This document shows, one piece after another, positions 13,201 to 28,200 of a stretch of 64,000 nucleotides of DNA (its first letter is position 1; each line of letters opens with the position of its first letter). The notes below the pieces were generated by a model. That model saw only the letters and a list, made by a program, of their open reading frames with translations, made no database searches and was not told the DNA's origin. The DNA is from Oncomelania hupensis (Eukaryota; Mollusca; Gastropoda; Littorinimorpha; Pomatiopsidae). Made by a program: the position numbers and the translations under genes. The stretch is taken from contig CM072523.1 in assembly GCA_036898135.1 (NCBI GenBank), forward strand, positions 28,194,149 to 28,258,148. Reading direction: 5' to 3'.

Positions 13201-16200
13201 AGTGTGAACCAAATGGGTGGAGATTCACTGTGAACCAAATGGGTGGAGACTCACTGTGAGACAAATGGGTGGAGTGAATCTCACCCAAAAGTTCATTTGG
13301 AAAGAACAAAAAATCTGTTATCAGGTGTGACGTGGCTCACACTGCATGAGGTGTTTTCTTCTCTTTGTGGTCAGTTTTAGTGTTACTTGCTGTATGCAAA
13401 CGATTAGGATGGGTTTCTGTATATTTTACTTCGAGTTATGCAAATGTGAAAGCGGTATTCATTTTATTTGATCCGCGTGTTGTGAAAATTTAAGTTCTCG
13501 ATTGAATGGTATCAGTGCTGAAACGTGTTGTAGTGTCCAAGCCCAACGTGATTGTGGTTCAAAAGACTCAGGCCAGACGCCAACCCTTGCCCACGCAGAT
13601 CACCAAAGGAGGAACCACTGTCATTACCAGCCCTGCTGCCTTTGAAAAGGTGAGCTTTCTTCTTGTGTGTTCTGGTTTTGATATTTCCAGACTTATCTGG
13701 AAATATTTTAAAATACTTGGGGGAGGATCAGAACAGCCAACGGTCATTCAGTCTGTCTGTCGGTCCGTCCGTCTGTTGAAAGCCATCTCTCAAAAATTAC
13801 TAAAATGATTTTGATCAAACTTTATAGGAATAGTGCCTTGGTTAGTAGCCTGCCTACTGTGGCATCATATTTGTTCTACTGCAAAGATCACAGTCACTAG
13901 AGTCATTTCTTTGCTAAATGGGTTCAGCTCAATATTTCAACATCTTATCAGCCTACACTCAAAGGTAAGGTTGCTGAGCTCCCTTATCATCTCAGTCTTC
14001 CAATACTCTTGCAAAACATGGACCCTCACAGCAAACAGGGCTGCCTACCCTCATTTGTCAGTTTCAGGGACACGTCAAATAAAAATCAGGGACATGGCTT
14101 GAATACCAGGGACATTTATTTTATGAACCAAGACCACAATAAATGTCAAAATAAATATAAATTTAACTTACGATATTTACACTATTTACAGGGTCTAACT
14201 GCAATTCAATTAGATGGAAGGCTGAAGAGACCTGTAATAGGCACTCTTCAAATCCTGCAAGTGGCTGTTGCTGTAGATCCTGCTCAGAGCTGAACCAGGC
14301 CGACCGAGAACAAACATTGGCGGGAAAATAGCAGTTCTTATGTACGGCACAATGAGTACAAATGTACCAAAACACGTGTGCATTCAGCAGAGACGATTTT
14401 CCGGGACGCACTTTTATAAATCGGAAAATCGGGACAACCATACAATTTCGAAATTATCAGGGACATTTCCGGCCCCTCAGGGACAGTAGGCAGCTCTGAG
14501 CAAACCTACAATGAAGAATACAAAGCATGGAAATGTGCTACAGAAGACTTCTGGGCATTTCCTATACCCAGCACATCATCAATGATGAAGTTCGACAGAC
14601 CATCACACAAGCCATTGGACAACACAATGGTGAAGAAACGGAAACTCCAATGGTATGGCCACATCACCAGTGTTTCAGGCCTTGCAAAGACCATCCTGCA
14701 AGGCACTGTGCAAGAGGGCAGAAGAAGATGGAGACAGAAAAAGAGGTGGGAAGACAACATTCGAAAATGGACTGGCTTGACACCGAGTGAAGCCATGAGG
14801 ACTGTTGATGACAGAAAAAGATGGAGTACTCCAATGACATTCGATTTACAGGATAGGATAGAATAGGATAGGAAACAAAATTCATCAGTTTTACTTTGTA
14901 GATACTTTTAACTACTGCTAAGGATGTTAAATCATACTTATTTGTACTTTCTCAAATGTCAAGATCATTTTTGCCTCACCATTTTTGCTAAAAACGTTTT
15001 GCATTGTATCAAAAAATTGACTTAGCTTATTTGGATAATTTTTTCTTATAGATAGTTTAAACTGTGGCCTATCAGTCCATGTTTTCCTTTGGCTTCATTA
15101 GAATAAAGCAAAGTCATAATGCCGACCCCAAAATAATACTTTTGAAAATGCAAATTTTTTCAGTTCGTTATGTGAATGTCTGAAAATACATGCCATCTTG
15201 TTGTTGTACTCATGTGGATATACTATGCATAAAAAATGTGCTGAGTTGTCTATGATTGTGGACGATTATTTCTGTCTCATCTAGTTTTGGTTTTCAGGGT
15301 CTTTCTCCAGCCATAGTGGATGCCAAACACAATCACAAGGGAGTGAAGATTAGGGTTGTGGGGAAGAGAGAGTTGATCAAGTGCCTTTGGGGGGAACAAA
15401 ATCACATTAGTGTATTTGATCAGAGATAGATGGGCTTATGCATATTTCTTTATGATTTGAGTGAGACACATTAGAGGTTTTGATTTCAGAAAAATCAGAT
15501 GATTTGTTTCATGCGTAGGTTTTGTAAAGTTTAAGACTCGATTGTGTTTCTATATAAAAGTGAAGTTGATCAGAGATCAGTTTATCATGTGCATTATGAA
15601 AAGCATATATGTGTTAATGGGACCTTTGTTTGTATTCACCCAGTAATAAAAATTTAAAATGTTGTACTGTTCAGAGTTTGACATGTACTGATGTGAATAG
15701 GATGGTCTTTCTAATGCTTTTCAGTAATGCTTTGAGTTTGAGACATTGATGTAGTTTATCCTGGATATTTGGATATTTAGTCCACTTCTTTCAGGAGCTG
15801 GCCAGCTTCATCCAGAAGGAGTCAGGTCGTCAGGTTTCTGTTAGCATTTCGCCCAGTGGCACTGTTACCTCAGCCACCGCCGTGGGCGGTCGCACGCAGG
15901 AACATCGCGTCATCATCACCACCACAAGCAGTTCCGACCTTAACAGACAGGTTAGCTGGTTTTCTCTTGTCTGTGCCAAGACGAATAAAGATAACTATGC
16001 AGATGGGCCGAGACATGTTTTGGTGCTTCACTTCTTCTGCGATGTGTAGACAAATGAAACGAGTTGTAAACCTTTGGATGACGGTATAAACAGAGGTCTA
16101 CGCATGCATGCATTCCATCGCATGAACTGTAAAGATCCTGGCGCTCTTGTCCTAGATGGATGAGTGCCAGTTGCACAAATGCACTCAGTAAGCTCTTGTC

Positions 16201-19200
16201 TGGGATATAGTATATACTCCATGTCCGTTTTTGATATTTGATATGTCCAGTGTGCTTGCGCTTGATGTTGCAACAGTGTCTGCAAGATTTTTGACTCCCA
16301 TGCATATTCAGTGTGTGTCTATATATTCAACCCCCAAAAATATTTTTTCCCGACTTTTATAAATCTGTGCGAAATGAGTCCTAAATAGTCCAAAATGAGA
16401 TTTTTATTTTTTAAATGTGCACGTCCGTCTACTTGTTTGTATGCCAGTGGAAAACTTTAAATTTGCTAAGTGCTTGGAACCTATTTCATGTATCGGAACC
16501 CACGTTGGTAGGCTGGTTTATATCTATGAGAGATAGAGAATGATCAGTGAATGAATGACTTCACTTCAAGGTCAAGCTCACAAGGTCAGCAAATATTAGT
16601 AAAAAAAACAACCCCAAAGAAAACTTTTTTTTTACAAAATTTAACTTAAAAAAAAAAGTTTTTGATATTGAACTGATGAATGTTTGATGCATAATAGATA
16701 TTAATGAGACGCAGCACTAGAGATCCAGGAATGGTGTCAACAGATATTGAAGAAAGCTTCGGCAGGTCACTTTCGGTCACTTAGAACACTAAGGTTCACC
16801 TTAATTCTCACAACTTCAGTCAAGGTGCTTCATTGAAATCATACATCCTTCTTTGCTTAGCTTCGTTAGTGTATTTCTCCCCAATATCAAGTTTTTCATC
16901 ATGTTTACTCTTAACACCGCTGCGCAATGTCGTGGTGTTTTGATGCCGCCATTAGGAACATCTCGCAACCTATCTTGTTGTTGCGTTGTATTTTTGACAG
17001 CCAATCAGACGCAAAATAACAATAAAAAGGCGGGAAACCGCCTTTCCAACGAGTGTAAAACCAGGTATCTTTTGTCCGTGGGGTTGCCTTGAAATATACC
17101 ACCTTCGAAACTACACGCCACAGAGTATTTGGAATAATCTCGTCCATACATGCTAGCGCATGTTTGGCATAATATCATCTCTACTCGACTCGCATTTATT
17201 TGGTAAGATAAGGGTTAACCTATTGTTGAAATGTTTGAGCTCTTTATGGTTTTACAATGAACAGATAGTGATTGTGTATTCTGTATTTTACCGGGAAAAG
17301 TGTTGGTGTACAGGGAACAGTGCAGAAACTGGTGTCGGCTGATCCAGAGAATCGACCCTCTATCCTGGCGGAACTGATCCATGCTGGCGTCACCCCAGAG
17401 GGAGGTGCAGACACTTCTGGTAAAAGCCAGGATTGTGATTTGTCACCTAGTTTTTTTATTAGTTTCAGAAAGAGAGAATCCAAATCCAATCACTTTGGTA
17501 GAGATCGCCTATCTAGATCTGGGTTTAAAGTTTTAGTATTGAAAAAGCATTTTTGACTGAGAAAATACCGAAAAATAGAAAATGACGTCCTCAAATTGAG
17601 CATGCTACAGACATGCCTACCCGTACGGAATTTCCGTATTTTTTCCGGAAATTTGAAAAACTCGGCAAGCGCTACGGAAAATACGGATATTTGTTTTACG
17701 GTACGGAAATTTAAAAAAATGATAAAGAAAAAAAATCGAAATCGTTGGCCTATGGTAATGCACCGCATGACCTTTTTCGGAAGGTTTAATGCCGCAATGC
17801 GGCAGTGGAGACCTGTGACATCGAAGTTTCCAGTAGAGGCACCGAAGTTTGCAGAACCCGTTTTTGCACAGTCGCAGTAAAGATCGGTGCTCGTGAGACA
17901 GAATTCAAAACATGGCGTTCAAACGAATGGCTAAGCAAAGTGATTGTGAATCTGAATCTTCACAAAAAACGCTCAAGGGGCAGACATTTCTTGCCTCGTA
18001 TTCGGAAAAGTGTCCTTTCGTTATTCGCGGCAGCACTGACTCAAAAGTACGATTTGTGCCAACCAGTTTGGCATCTCCGCCGGTGATATGAACGACATCA
18101 AGCGGCACGCGGAAGGTCCACAGTATATGAAGAATTACGAGGCTTTGGAGAAGAAAAAGAACATTGTGGCAGCAAATCAATCTATTACTGGATTCTTCGC
18201 ATAATATCAAAAAGGATGAGTGCAAAAACAATAGGTAGTAAAAAGTAAATACGGAAATCGTAATAGTAATATTGAAATTTGAAAAAGCTAATACGGAAAC
18301 TTGAAATTGAGGGTAGGCATGTCTGTATATAGCACTTTAGTCCTAATGGATCAGATGTAGAAGAAATTTCTATTAGTTTGCAGTATTGAGATTAAAACTG
18401 TGCTTGGTCAATGGTATAACAGGTGTGGGTGCTAACGAGTGGTTTGAGTACGATGTGGAGGACGGTGGTGGGGCTATGACAGCAGAAACGCTGACTGCAT
18501 CCAACGTGCAAACCCTCATGGGTCTGTCGGGCACTAAGCTCAGGTATGTAATAATAATAAACATAAATATTATAGTAATAATAACATTAATAATAATAAC
18601 AATAATTATAATAAGCCAATAATAATAATTACGATACTTCAGGATTCTGTCCACTTTCTTTTCTTCATTCTAGCTCATTGCGCGGCAATCCAAGATCTCT
18701 ACTATAAAAGCCTGAAACAAAAATCATGCGTCATGTTGTCATGCAAATGAGAGATTTTCACAACCAGATAATCCAATACAGAAAAAGAAAATGACATACG
18801 AGTCCCAGTCCACAAATGGCCAACTAGGGGACAAGTTTATTTGACCTGTTTGGTTCTTAAATGCAAATGTTGTGTGTGAATTTATATGTGTATTGTGAAT
18901 ACTTTAATTTGTTGTGTTTCAGGAGTTTGAGTGTTGATGATCAGCATGGTCAAGAACAGTTCTATTCACTTGGTGAGTACACTCTGTGCACATGGGGGTA
19001 GAGGGAGTAGAGAGTGGAAAATTTTAAATGTCTTGGATATAGGCTAGCAGCAGGTGCCTGTGCAGGTAGCGTGTTTTTGTCCCTGACTGTGGCCCGCAGT
19101 TGGATCTTGGAACATGAGCAGTATCAGAACAATACTTTGTAAAAATATTGTTTGACTGTCAGATGATGGTCTATTGTGCAACAACATTTTGACTCGGACA

Positions 19201-22200
19201 ATGGTCTGTTGTTCAGAGCAAGCGGTGTCCTTGCTGAATCCTGAGATCACAGACAGTGGGTCTATGATGCAGTCTCAGCGCATCGTCACCAGTGTAGGTG
19301 ACGGAGCCAAAGCCACTATTGAGATCCCTCGCCGTCTTTCCACCAGCATCATGCCGTCACAAGTTAGTCCTTTCTGGCATTCCTTTGCTAGCTAACCTGC
19401 TTCATCTTTCAATTGATTTGTGGCGTTCAGTGTTCCTTCATTGTAAATTTCACTCTGCCACCTCCTTCACCTTAGTTTTAAAATATTACACTAAATTAAA
19501 TCAAAATAGTTGTTAAAATGACTCGCTTGTCGCTAATGGTTAGAGTTTAGCTGGATTAAACTAAAAGGCTTTTTTTTTTTTTTTAAAGTGAGATTGGGAA
19601 GAGGAGAGATGGAAAAAAGATAGGTTTGGTTTTTTTTTGCATGAGGAATTATTTTAGCAGAATTTACAAATCGAATTTAATCACTGGAGAAATCTAACTT
19701 GTTATTGCCACAACTAGAATGTTGAAGAATGTATTGTTTTTTTCACAGACTGTAGTGAGGGCTGAGCTGGAGGCAGCACCAAGGCCAGGGGACTTGACCC
19801 TGCAGCTGCCTGGCACTTCTGGTGGAGAGCTGGACCCCCAGACAGGCTTGTTCTACAGTGCAGGGGGAGTGAGTGGCCACCAGCAGATCATGGTCAACAC
19901 GCGAGATGGCTCTATCCTCACCAGTCAGGGTCCAGTAACACTGACCAGGCAACCTCCGCACACGTTGTCTGAGACCGGCCGCAAGCTTTCCCCCATCACC
20001 TCCATGCCTGTGGTTGTCGGTCAAGGTTTGTGCTACTGATAGGTGCTTTTTCATTATGGAAATTATATGTCATCAGATTTTTACAGGGTTTTTATCTGAT
20101 AGCGGGAAGATGAATGGATCATGGAAAATAGCATAGCCATAGCAGGTTTCTACTCAACACATTTTTTAATTCAGTGAAAATGTTTAAGCCTGCTCCTGAG
20201 AAATGTTGTCAAGCATGCGATTGATATTACCATTTGTTTTCTTTTCAGCCATTGGTCGACCAACAGTGGTGTCCCAGACGGTAGTGAACGTCCCTGTCAC
20301 ACCTCCCCAACCTGTACCTGTCCAACCTCCACCCTCACTTCCTCCATCGTCAAACTCCGCCCAGCACATCGACTTAGTGCGCAGCTCTCTGGCTCAGGCA
20401 CAGATCAACTTGGAGTCGTTTGACTTTGATGAGGATGACGATGAGATGGATTATGGAGCTTTGGATGCAGAGGAGGACAGCACCGGGATGGCTGGGGAAG
20501 AGGGGTTCAGGGAGGACCAACCCTCCCTGGCTGAGGGAGATGAGGATGAGGATGTAGGGGGCAATTTTGATGCCCACACGGCCTTGCTTGAAGAATCTGA
20601 AGCTGGAGATGCTGATCTTGTTGCCCCAGGTGAGAGCTTACTATTGTCATGCTGATTAACATCAAATGGACTTTAGATAAAAGTGGTTTCAATGCAAACA
20701 CAACTTCTCTTTTTTTTTTTTTTTTTTGTTGTTCGGAATTTGGATAATATTTGTAGAATTTTAAAAAAAGATAAAGAAAAGGAAAGTACATAAAAGAAAA
20801 ATAAAATGCACAGAACATATTAAGTTGAGTTCATATCATTCCAAACAACAGTGTAATTAACCATTTCTCAGGCAGACCATCCTCACATTACCTAATGAGA
20901 AAAATGCAGCTCAAAAGAAGCAACTCAACATAATACTTCGCTTCATACACATAAAAAATATGTTTTAAAATCTAAAATAACAAATATTGAACTAAAATCA
21001 ATTTTATTAAATTCAAGATGAATTTTTTTAAAAAGGGATCTGTCAAAGCCCCCCCTTACGGTCCTTCGTTTCTCTTACCATAAAGGGGAACTCTGAGCAG
21101 TGTATGCAACCATACGTGAACAACGGATGAATAGATAGAGACAAGTATTACGTTGGCAAAATAAAACAACAATTTATTCACATGAACATAACATGGAGTC
21201 GTAAATGAATAACTAAAATTTATAAAGGTGATAAAATCAAACGACAGAATGAAATGTTCTTTGTTTTAAATAAATTAAATGGTTCTACACAGTATTCTCG
21301 TTCAGTCTCTTTGTTTTCCTTTTCTACTGTTCACTCATTGTTCGCACACAACCTATGCACTGTTTACAAATTTGTTGCTACTACTGTTATAACGATTTCA
21401 GTTCACAAGTCCCGTTTTACAAATACATATCACACTCCTGCGATCAATCCTTTGCAATACGAAATTGCATAATAACAAAAACGTCCCGAAGACACTAGAG
21501 CATGAACTCGCTCAACGCAGGAGTGAAATGTATATATGTCCCGGGAACACAGTAGGCAAATAAACTAAAATTTGTCAATGCACTAGATGTAATCGATAAG
21601 TGCATACACCTCGAATGTCACTGGGACTGTAGCTGCTACGATTAGATGCATCTGCCGTGGTCATCCAATATTTCAAAGTCTGTGGTGAAGAAGCGAAGGC
21701 AAAAAGTTCACTGGCAGAAAGTCTATTATAATACAATCGGTGAAAAGTGATGGTAAACCCAAAAACAAAGTCGAAGTTAAAGTTGAAGTTGAAGGTAAAA
21801 TCGAAGTTGAAGATGAAACCAAAGGCAAAAAGCGAAAGGTACACTGCAACATAACCCATACAAAATCTTCTAAGAATTTGAGTAACAATTTATACATGCT
21901 TCCTGATGCAATTGAAAACTCAACCATTTTCCTTAATAATAATAATCGCTAACTCTTGTATTGTAACAATCACAAATGTAAATCTAACGCATGTATGAAT
22001 GAATGACTGCAACCTTGAATGTTTTGTATGCTTGGAAGAATAATGATTGTAATAAATATGGTATCACTTATTCGAGTATAATACTTCCCCATAATATTTT
22101 AGCCCCACAACATAATGATAACCAACAATGACACAACAAAATACGGACCACAGAAATAAATGACAACAAAGAGACACCCGACTAGCCAGTGAAAACACCC

Positions 22201-25200
22201 AAGTCCACACTTACTCAACTACCCGTGGATACGGTGATGCGGCTAAGGTCGGATACGTCTCTTCATCCGCAGCATTCCTTTTGGTACAGGTAGGTCAACG
22301 GTCAGGTCTACTAGTCGTCTCGATCTTCATTGACTAAAACAAACAGTCGAACTTGCACCAGTTTCAAGGTCGAACTCTTTCTTCCTCATCGTTCTCAAAC
22401 GACTTCTGGTGAAAACTCAAGTTCTTGTCGTAGGGCACCGCTACGTGAGGATATCACGTACGTATTTCCTTAAGCGTACAGTTGACGGATAAAGGATTAG
22501 CAGGGACGAAAAACGATTCAACACACTGCTCCTAGATTCACTGTTCCTGGAACCTCCATGTAACGACCAAAATACCTGTCTTCTTTCTCTTTCGTCATTT
22601 CCTCTTTTCTACCACAATAAGTTACGTCACACTTTTCATTTACTTTTGTCCCGGCTTATTCAAAGGCACACAAAACGATGATTCATAGGCACTTGCGAGA
22701 AGACCACCTATCTACAAACAGCAATATAAAGTTCAAACTGAGTGTGGGTCGTGACATACCCCCCCCTCAAGACAAAACCTTGGTTTTGTTCAAACTCAAA
22801 GTTCACGACTTACACGTTTCTGCTCAAAAAGTCTGCAGTGACGTTTTCCTTTCCAGGAATACTTTCAATAACCAGTGGAAACGACTGCATCAACAGCGCC
22901 CATCTCATCAACCTGCTGCTGGTAGTTTTCGATTTCTGAAGGTATTTCAGCGGTTGGTGATCAGTTTGTACGATGACTGTCCGATCGTACACATATTGCT
23001 GAAATCGTTGAAGTCCCCAAATCAACGCTAAACATTCCTTCTCAATCGTTGAGTAGTTCTTTTCTGCGGCAACTAACTTCCGGCTGACACAAGCCACTGG
23101 TTGGAGTCCGTGACCCTGATCTTGGCATAGTACTGCTCCAATACCTGTGTCTGACGCGTCTGTTTGCAAAACAAACGGTTTTTCGCCATCTGGCAGACAA
23201 CATACAGGACTAGAGCACAGCCTTTCTTTCAAAGTGTTGAAAGCTCTTTCGCATGCTTCCGTCCATGCGACTGGTCCTGTTTTTCCTCCCTTCGTCAGAT
23301 CGGATAGAGGTGCGGCTATGGCTGCAAAGTTTGGTACAAACCTCCTGTAGTAGCTCGCTAACCCCAAAAACGACCTCACTTGTTTCTTTGTAGTTGGTTG
23401 TGACGTTTCTCTGATGCGATCCATTTTCTGACGGTCTGGTTGAATCTTACCTCGCCCTACCATGTGTCCCAGATACTCCAAACTCTGAAATCCTAGGAAA
23501 CATTTTGACGGTCTTGCAGCTAACTGCACTTCGCGGAGTCTCTGACACAACGCTCTTAGACATTCCAAATGCCTTTCTTTTGTTTGTGTAGCTATCATCA
23601 AATCATCCATGAAGTTGTCTATTTCAGTCATGTGAAGGGGTGCCAATAACTTCCGCATCATTCGGGAAAATATAGCTCCGGCAGTCTTCAATCCAAAAGG
23701 CATCACGCACCACTGGAACTGACCTTCAGGAGTGGTGAACGCTGTCTTTTCTTTGTCCTCTTTTTTCATTGGGATTTGCCAATACCCTTTTGACAAATCT
23801 ATTTTGCTCAGGTATTTCGCTTTTGCGAGCTTCGCGAACAAAAAATCGATATCAGGTAGAGGCTCAGCGTCGAAGACGATGTTACGATTCATTTTGCGAA
23901 AATCAACGCAAAATCGTATTTGTCCATCTTTTTTTTTCACTAGCACAATCGGTGAGCTATACGGTGACGTTGCTCTCTCAATGACCCGTAATTTCATCAT
24001 CGTTTCTACTTCATCCTTCACCACCTGCATTTGCGAATGAGGTAAAGGGTATTGTCTTGTACGGACTGGCTCTTCATTGATCATCTTTATCTCGCACGTA
24101 TCCAAGGTGCATCGTAAAGGGAAATCAGTGAAAATGTCTGCATAGTCTGACACTATGTTTAGGATGTCCTCATGAATTTCTGGACATTCTGGGTCAACGT
24201 GTACATCTTTCGGACCCTCGGTCGCCACTAACGGACACGTTGGAATGTCGTTGCCCACTTGTTCTTCTTTCCATTGATCGTCTTCTGTCACTACTGCATC
24301 GACTGTCACTCTTTGGAATGGTTCGTCCATCAAAGGCATCTTTTGTAGGGGTACCTTGCTGACTCGACCCCTTGGTGTCACTCTCTGGCATTCAATGCAT
24401 GATGCACAGTACCTGCGAACGTCTGCGCACATACCTGGCCAGAAAAACGTATTCCATATACGTTCGCGAGTTCGTTTTCCTCCTAGGTGTCCTGCCATGG
24501 GAGGATCATGAGCTAGCCTCATGACTTCTTTTCGTAGTTTCTTGGGAACTACTAGCTGCGATGTCTCCACTCCTCGCAACTGATGCAACCTGTATAGTAA
24601 CCCTTTCTTTCGCGTGAATTTTACTGTAGCATTTCCTGACTTCAGTTCGCTCTGGGCATCAGCCAACGCTCGAACTTTTTTAAGACTATCGTCTTCTTCT
24701 TGCAATGCAGCCAACTCTGTCGGTGTGACTTCCACTCCTAGAGTTTTCGATACCTGCAAAGGTACTGTCGCTCGTTTTTCACGTTCTATTTGTCCCCTTG
24801 TTTCGACTGCTGCTGCCACGGCACATTCACTACCATCAATGGTAACTGGGCTTCGGTAACCAGATGAAAATGTAATCCAGTTACCCAGAAGAATGTCAGG
24901 TCCCATGTGGTCAAGGACGAACAGTTCAACAGTCCCTGTCACAAAGCCTGATTCAAGTTTCACCCATGCTGTAGGGTACCTTCCTGTTTTTGTCTGGTCT
25001 GCTAAGTACACTTCAACACTCCTCCCTGTGTAATCTTCAGGTTTGACCCATTTTGAAGCAACTGCTCCCATCTCTGCTCCAGTATCACGCATGATGCGTA
25101 CTGTATTTTCGTTGATCCGACCCTCACTCCACGGGTTATAGGGTTTAATAGATCGGACGTCTATTGGCGGAGTATAGATCGGTAGGGTGTCGGTCGCAAT

Positions 25201-28200
25201 TGTAACCTGACTGACTGCATGCGTTTTCATGCATTGCCTGGCGAAGTGCCCCTTACCCCCACACTTATAGCACTCGTCTGAATTCCTCCTGTCTCTTTCA
25301 TCTCTACCGACAACTGGTCTCCTAATAGGTTCCCTCAATCTCGTTTGTGACTCGTTCGGTCTACGCTCGGGTTGACTGCTCGGTGTTCGTGGACTCGCTC
25401 TTTGGAAAACAGGTCCTCGGGATACGGCTCGTTTTACGTCCAAATGCAGTTGAGCATATTCGGCTGCTTGTGCGGCGTCTGTCGGCAATCGTTCACGCAC
25501 GAACATCTCGAGCTCAGGATTCATTACTGAATATATCTGTTCAGCCAAAAACATGTCTAACACAGACTTCGCGTCATCGATGTTTTTGTCTGCCAAGGAA
25601 AACCATCTTTCTACAGATGTCTGCAACCGGATGAGAAATTGCGGAAAAGTTTCATTTTGTTCTTTCTTGGTCTCTCGGAACTGTCGGCGATACCATTCCG
25701 CATCGCGGCGAAAACGACGTAACAGCGCGTTGCGTACTTCTTCAAAATCTTGAGCCTGTTCGGGTGTCAGACGCAAATACGTATCGCGCGCTTCTCCTGA
25801 CAATAGTGGAGACAACCTTGCTGCCCAGCAATCTCTATTCCATCCTTGTGATTCAGCTATGAGTTCAAAATGACGCAGATAAGCTTCGATGTCTTCTCTA
25901 CCATCGAAAGGGTGAATTTTCAGTCGGTAACCATCATGATGTTCTCTACGAGTTGAACGGTCAGCGAAAACTTCGCGTTCTTCTCTGATCATCTCCATCT
26001 GCATTTTCATCCGTTCTTTCTCTGCCTCCATTCTGATTTCTAATGATCTTCGTTCTTCTTCTTTGTCTTCCTCGCGTCGGCGACGTTCTTCTTCTTTCTC
26101 TTCTTCTCGTCGGCGACGTTCTTCTTCTTTTTCCTTTCGCTCTTCTTCCATTTTCCTCTCCATTAGACGTCTGTCTTCTTCTATTTTTCTTTCCATTAGC
26201 CGTCTGTCTTCTTCGCGCTCCCTTCGCTCTTCTTCTATTTTTCTTCGCTCTTCTTCCATTTTCCTCTCCATTAGACGTCTGTCTTCTTCTATTTTTCTTT
26301 CCATTAGCCGTCTGTCTTCTTCGCGCTCTCTTCGCTCTTCTTCTATTTTTCTTCGCTCTTCTTCCATTTTCCTCTCCACTAAACGTCTGTCTTCTTCTCG
26401 CTCTCTTCGTTCTTCTTCCTTTTGGATGCCATCCACGACAAATCTCGCTAGCGCCTCTTCTCGCAGGCCTAGGCTCATACCTAATTCTCTATACTTCACG
26501 GATACGTCAATCACTTCGGACGTCTCTTGGTTCCTTGACGGTTCTACGGCTACCGCCATGCGAGGGAAACCTAAGACAGACGTACTCAGAGTCTCTTCTC
26601 TCGTCAAACTGGACATGGTCGCTTCTCCCGATGCTCCCAGTACAATATCGGCTGAGTCGCTGCTAGGGGTGATCGATGTCCCTTTCCCACCCATCGTTTT
26701 CTTGGCTCCAGCACGTTTTGTACCTTTCCGGGTGGCAGACATTTTGCTAGCCGACCACCTTTTCTTGTATAATTGGTAAACAACAAATCTATTTACCAAC
26801 TATATATCTCAGAGTTCAAATAGCTCAACAGTTATACCACGGTTTGGCTCAGATGACACTAAGTTGTATTTAAAGTAAAGTGTGGGCTTGGTTGTCTACC
26901 TTATTACTGTCGGGTGCTCTAAGTGCGCCCACGCGATTCAAAACGCTCCAGCACCCGCCAACCACCCACGTCACTTACTCTGATTGTATGGTATAACACA
27001 ACAATGTCAACGTAATTCTATCTCCTCCATTCATCCGTTCGATCCCACCGCTGCCACCAAATATGTCAAAGCCCCCCCTTACGGTCCTTCGTTTCTCTTA
27101 CCATAAAGGGGAACTCTGAGCAGTGTATGCAACCATACGTGAACAACGGATGAATAGATAGAGACAAGTATTACGTTGGCAAAATAAAACAACAATTTAT
27201 TCACATGAACATAACATGGAGTCGTAAATGAATAACTAAAATTTATAAAGGTGATAAAATCAAACGACAGAATGAAATGTTCTTTGTTTTAAATAAATTA
27301 AATGGTTCTACACAGTATTCTCGTTCAGTCTCTTTGTTTTCCTTTTCTACTGTTCACTCATTGTTCGCACACAACCTATGCACTGTTTACAAATTTGTTG
27401 CTACTACTGTTATAACGATTTCAGTTCACAAGTCCCGTTTTACAAATACATATCACACTCCTGCGATCAATCCTTTGCAATACGAAATTGCATAATAACA
27501 AAAACGTCCCGAAGACACTAGAGCATGAACTCGCTCAACGCAGGAGTGAAATGTATATATGTCCCGGGAACACAGTAGGCAAATAAACTAAAATTTGTCA
27601 ATGCACTAGATGTAATCGATAAGTGCATACACCTCGAATGTCACTGGGACTGTAGCTGCTACGATTAGATGCATCTGCCGTGGTCATCCAATATTTCAAA
27701 GTCTGTGGTGAAGAAGCGAAGGCAAAAAGTTCACTGGCAGAAAGTCTATTATAATACAATCGGTGAAAAGTGATGGTAAACCCAAAAACAAAGTCGAAGT
27801 TAAAGTTGAAGTTGAAGGTAAAATCGAAGTTGAAGATGAAACCAAAGGCAAAAAGCGAAAGGTACACTGCAACATAACCCATACAAAATCTTCTAAGAAT
27901 TTGAGTAACAATTTATACATGCTTCCTGATGCAATTGAAAACTCAACCATTTTCCTTAATAATAATAATCGCTAACTCTTGTATTGTAACAATCACAAAT
28001 GTAAATCTAACGCATGTATGAATGAATGACTGCAACCTTGAATGTTTTGTATGCTTGGAAGAATAATGATTGTAATAAATATGGTATCACTTATTCGAGT
28101 ATAATACTTCCCCATAATATTTTAGCCCCACAACATAATGATAACCAACAATGACACAACAAAATACGGACCACAGAAATAAATGACAACAAAGAGACAC

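Noticed and set aside
12996..13281. CRISPR-like array
   Set aside because: Repeats are directly abutting with no spacers, and the sequence is eukaryotic; it is a minisatellite.
21740..21952. 70-aa Lys/Val/Glu ORF in both LTRs
   Set aside because: It is a short GTTGAA-type tandem run inside the LTR; no start context or domain.
26043..26779. Two long plus-strand ORFs (207 and 238 aa) rich in Leu/Phe or Ser/Arg
   Set aside because: They are the antisense of the repetitive Glu/Arg coiled coil of the Gag-Pol frame; composition mirrors that repeat and there are no domains.
27034..27059. tRNA gene fragment
   Set aside because: Only the 3' end of a tRNA-Leu with CCA is present and it sits at the LTR boundary, so it is the primer binding site.
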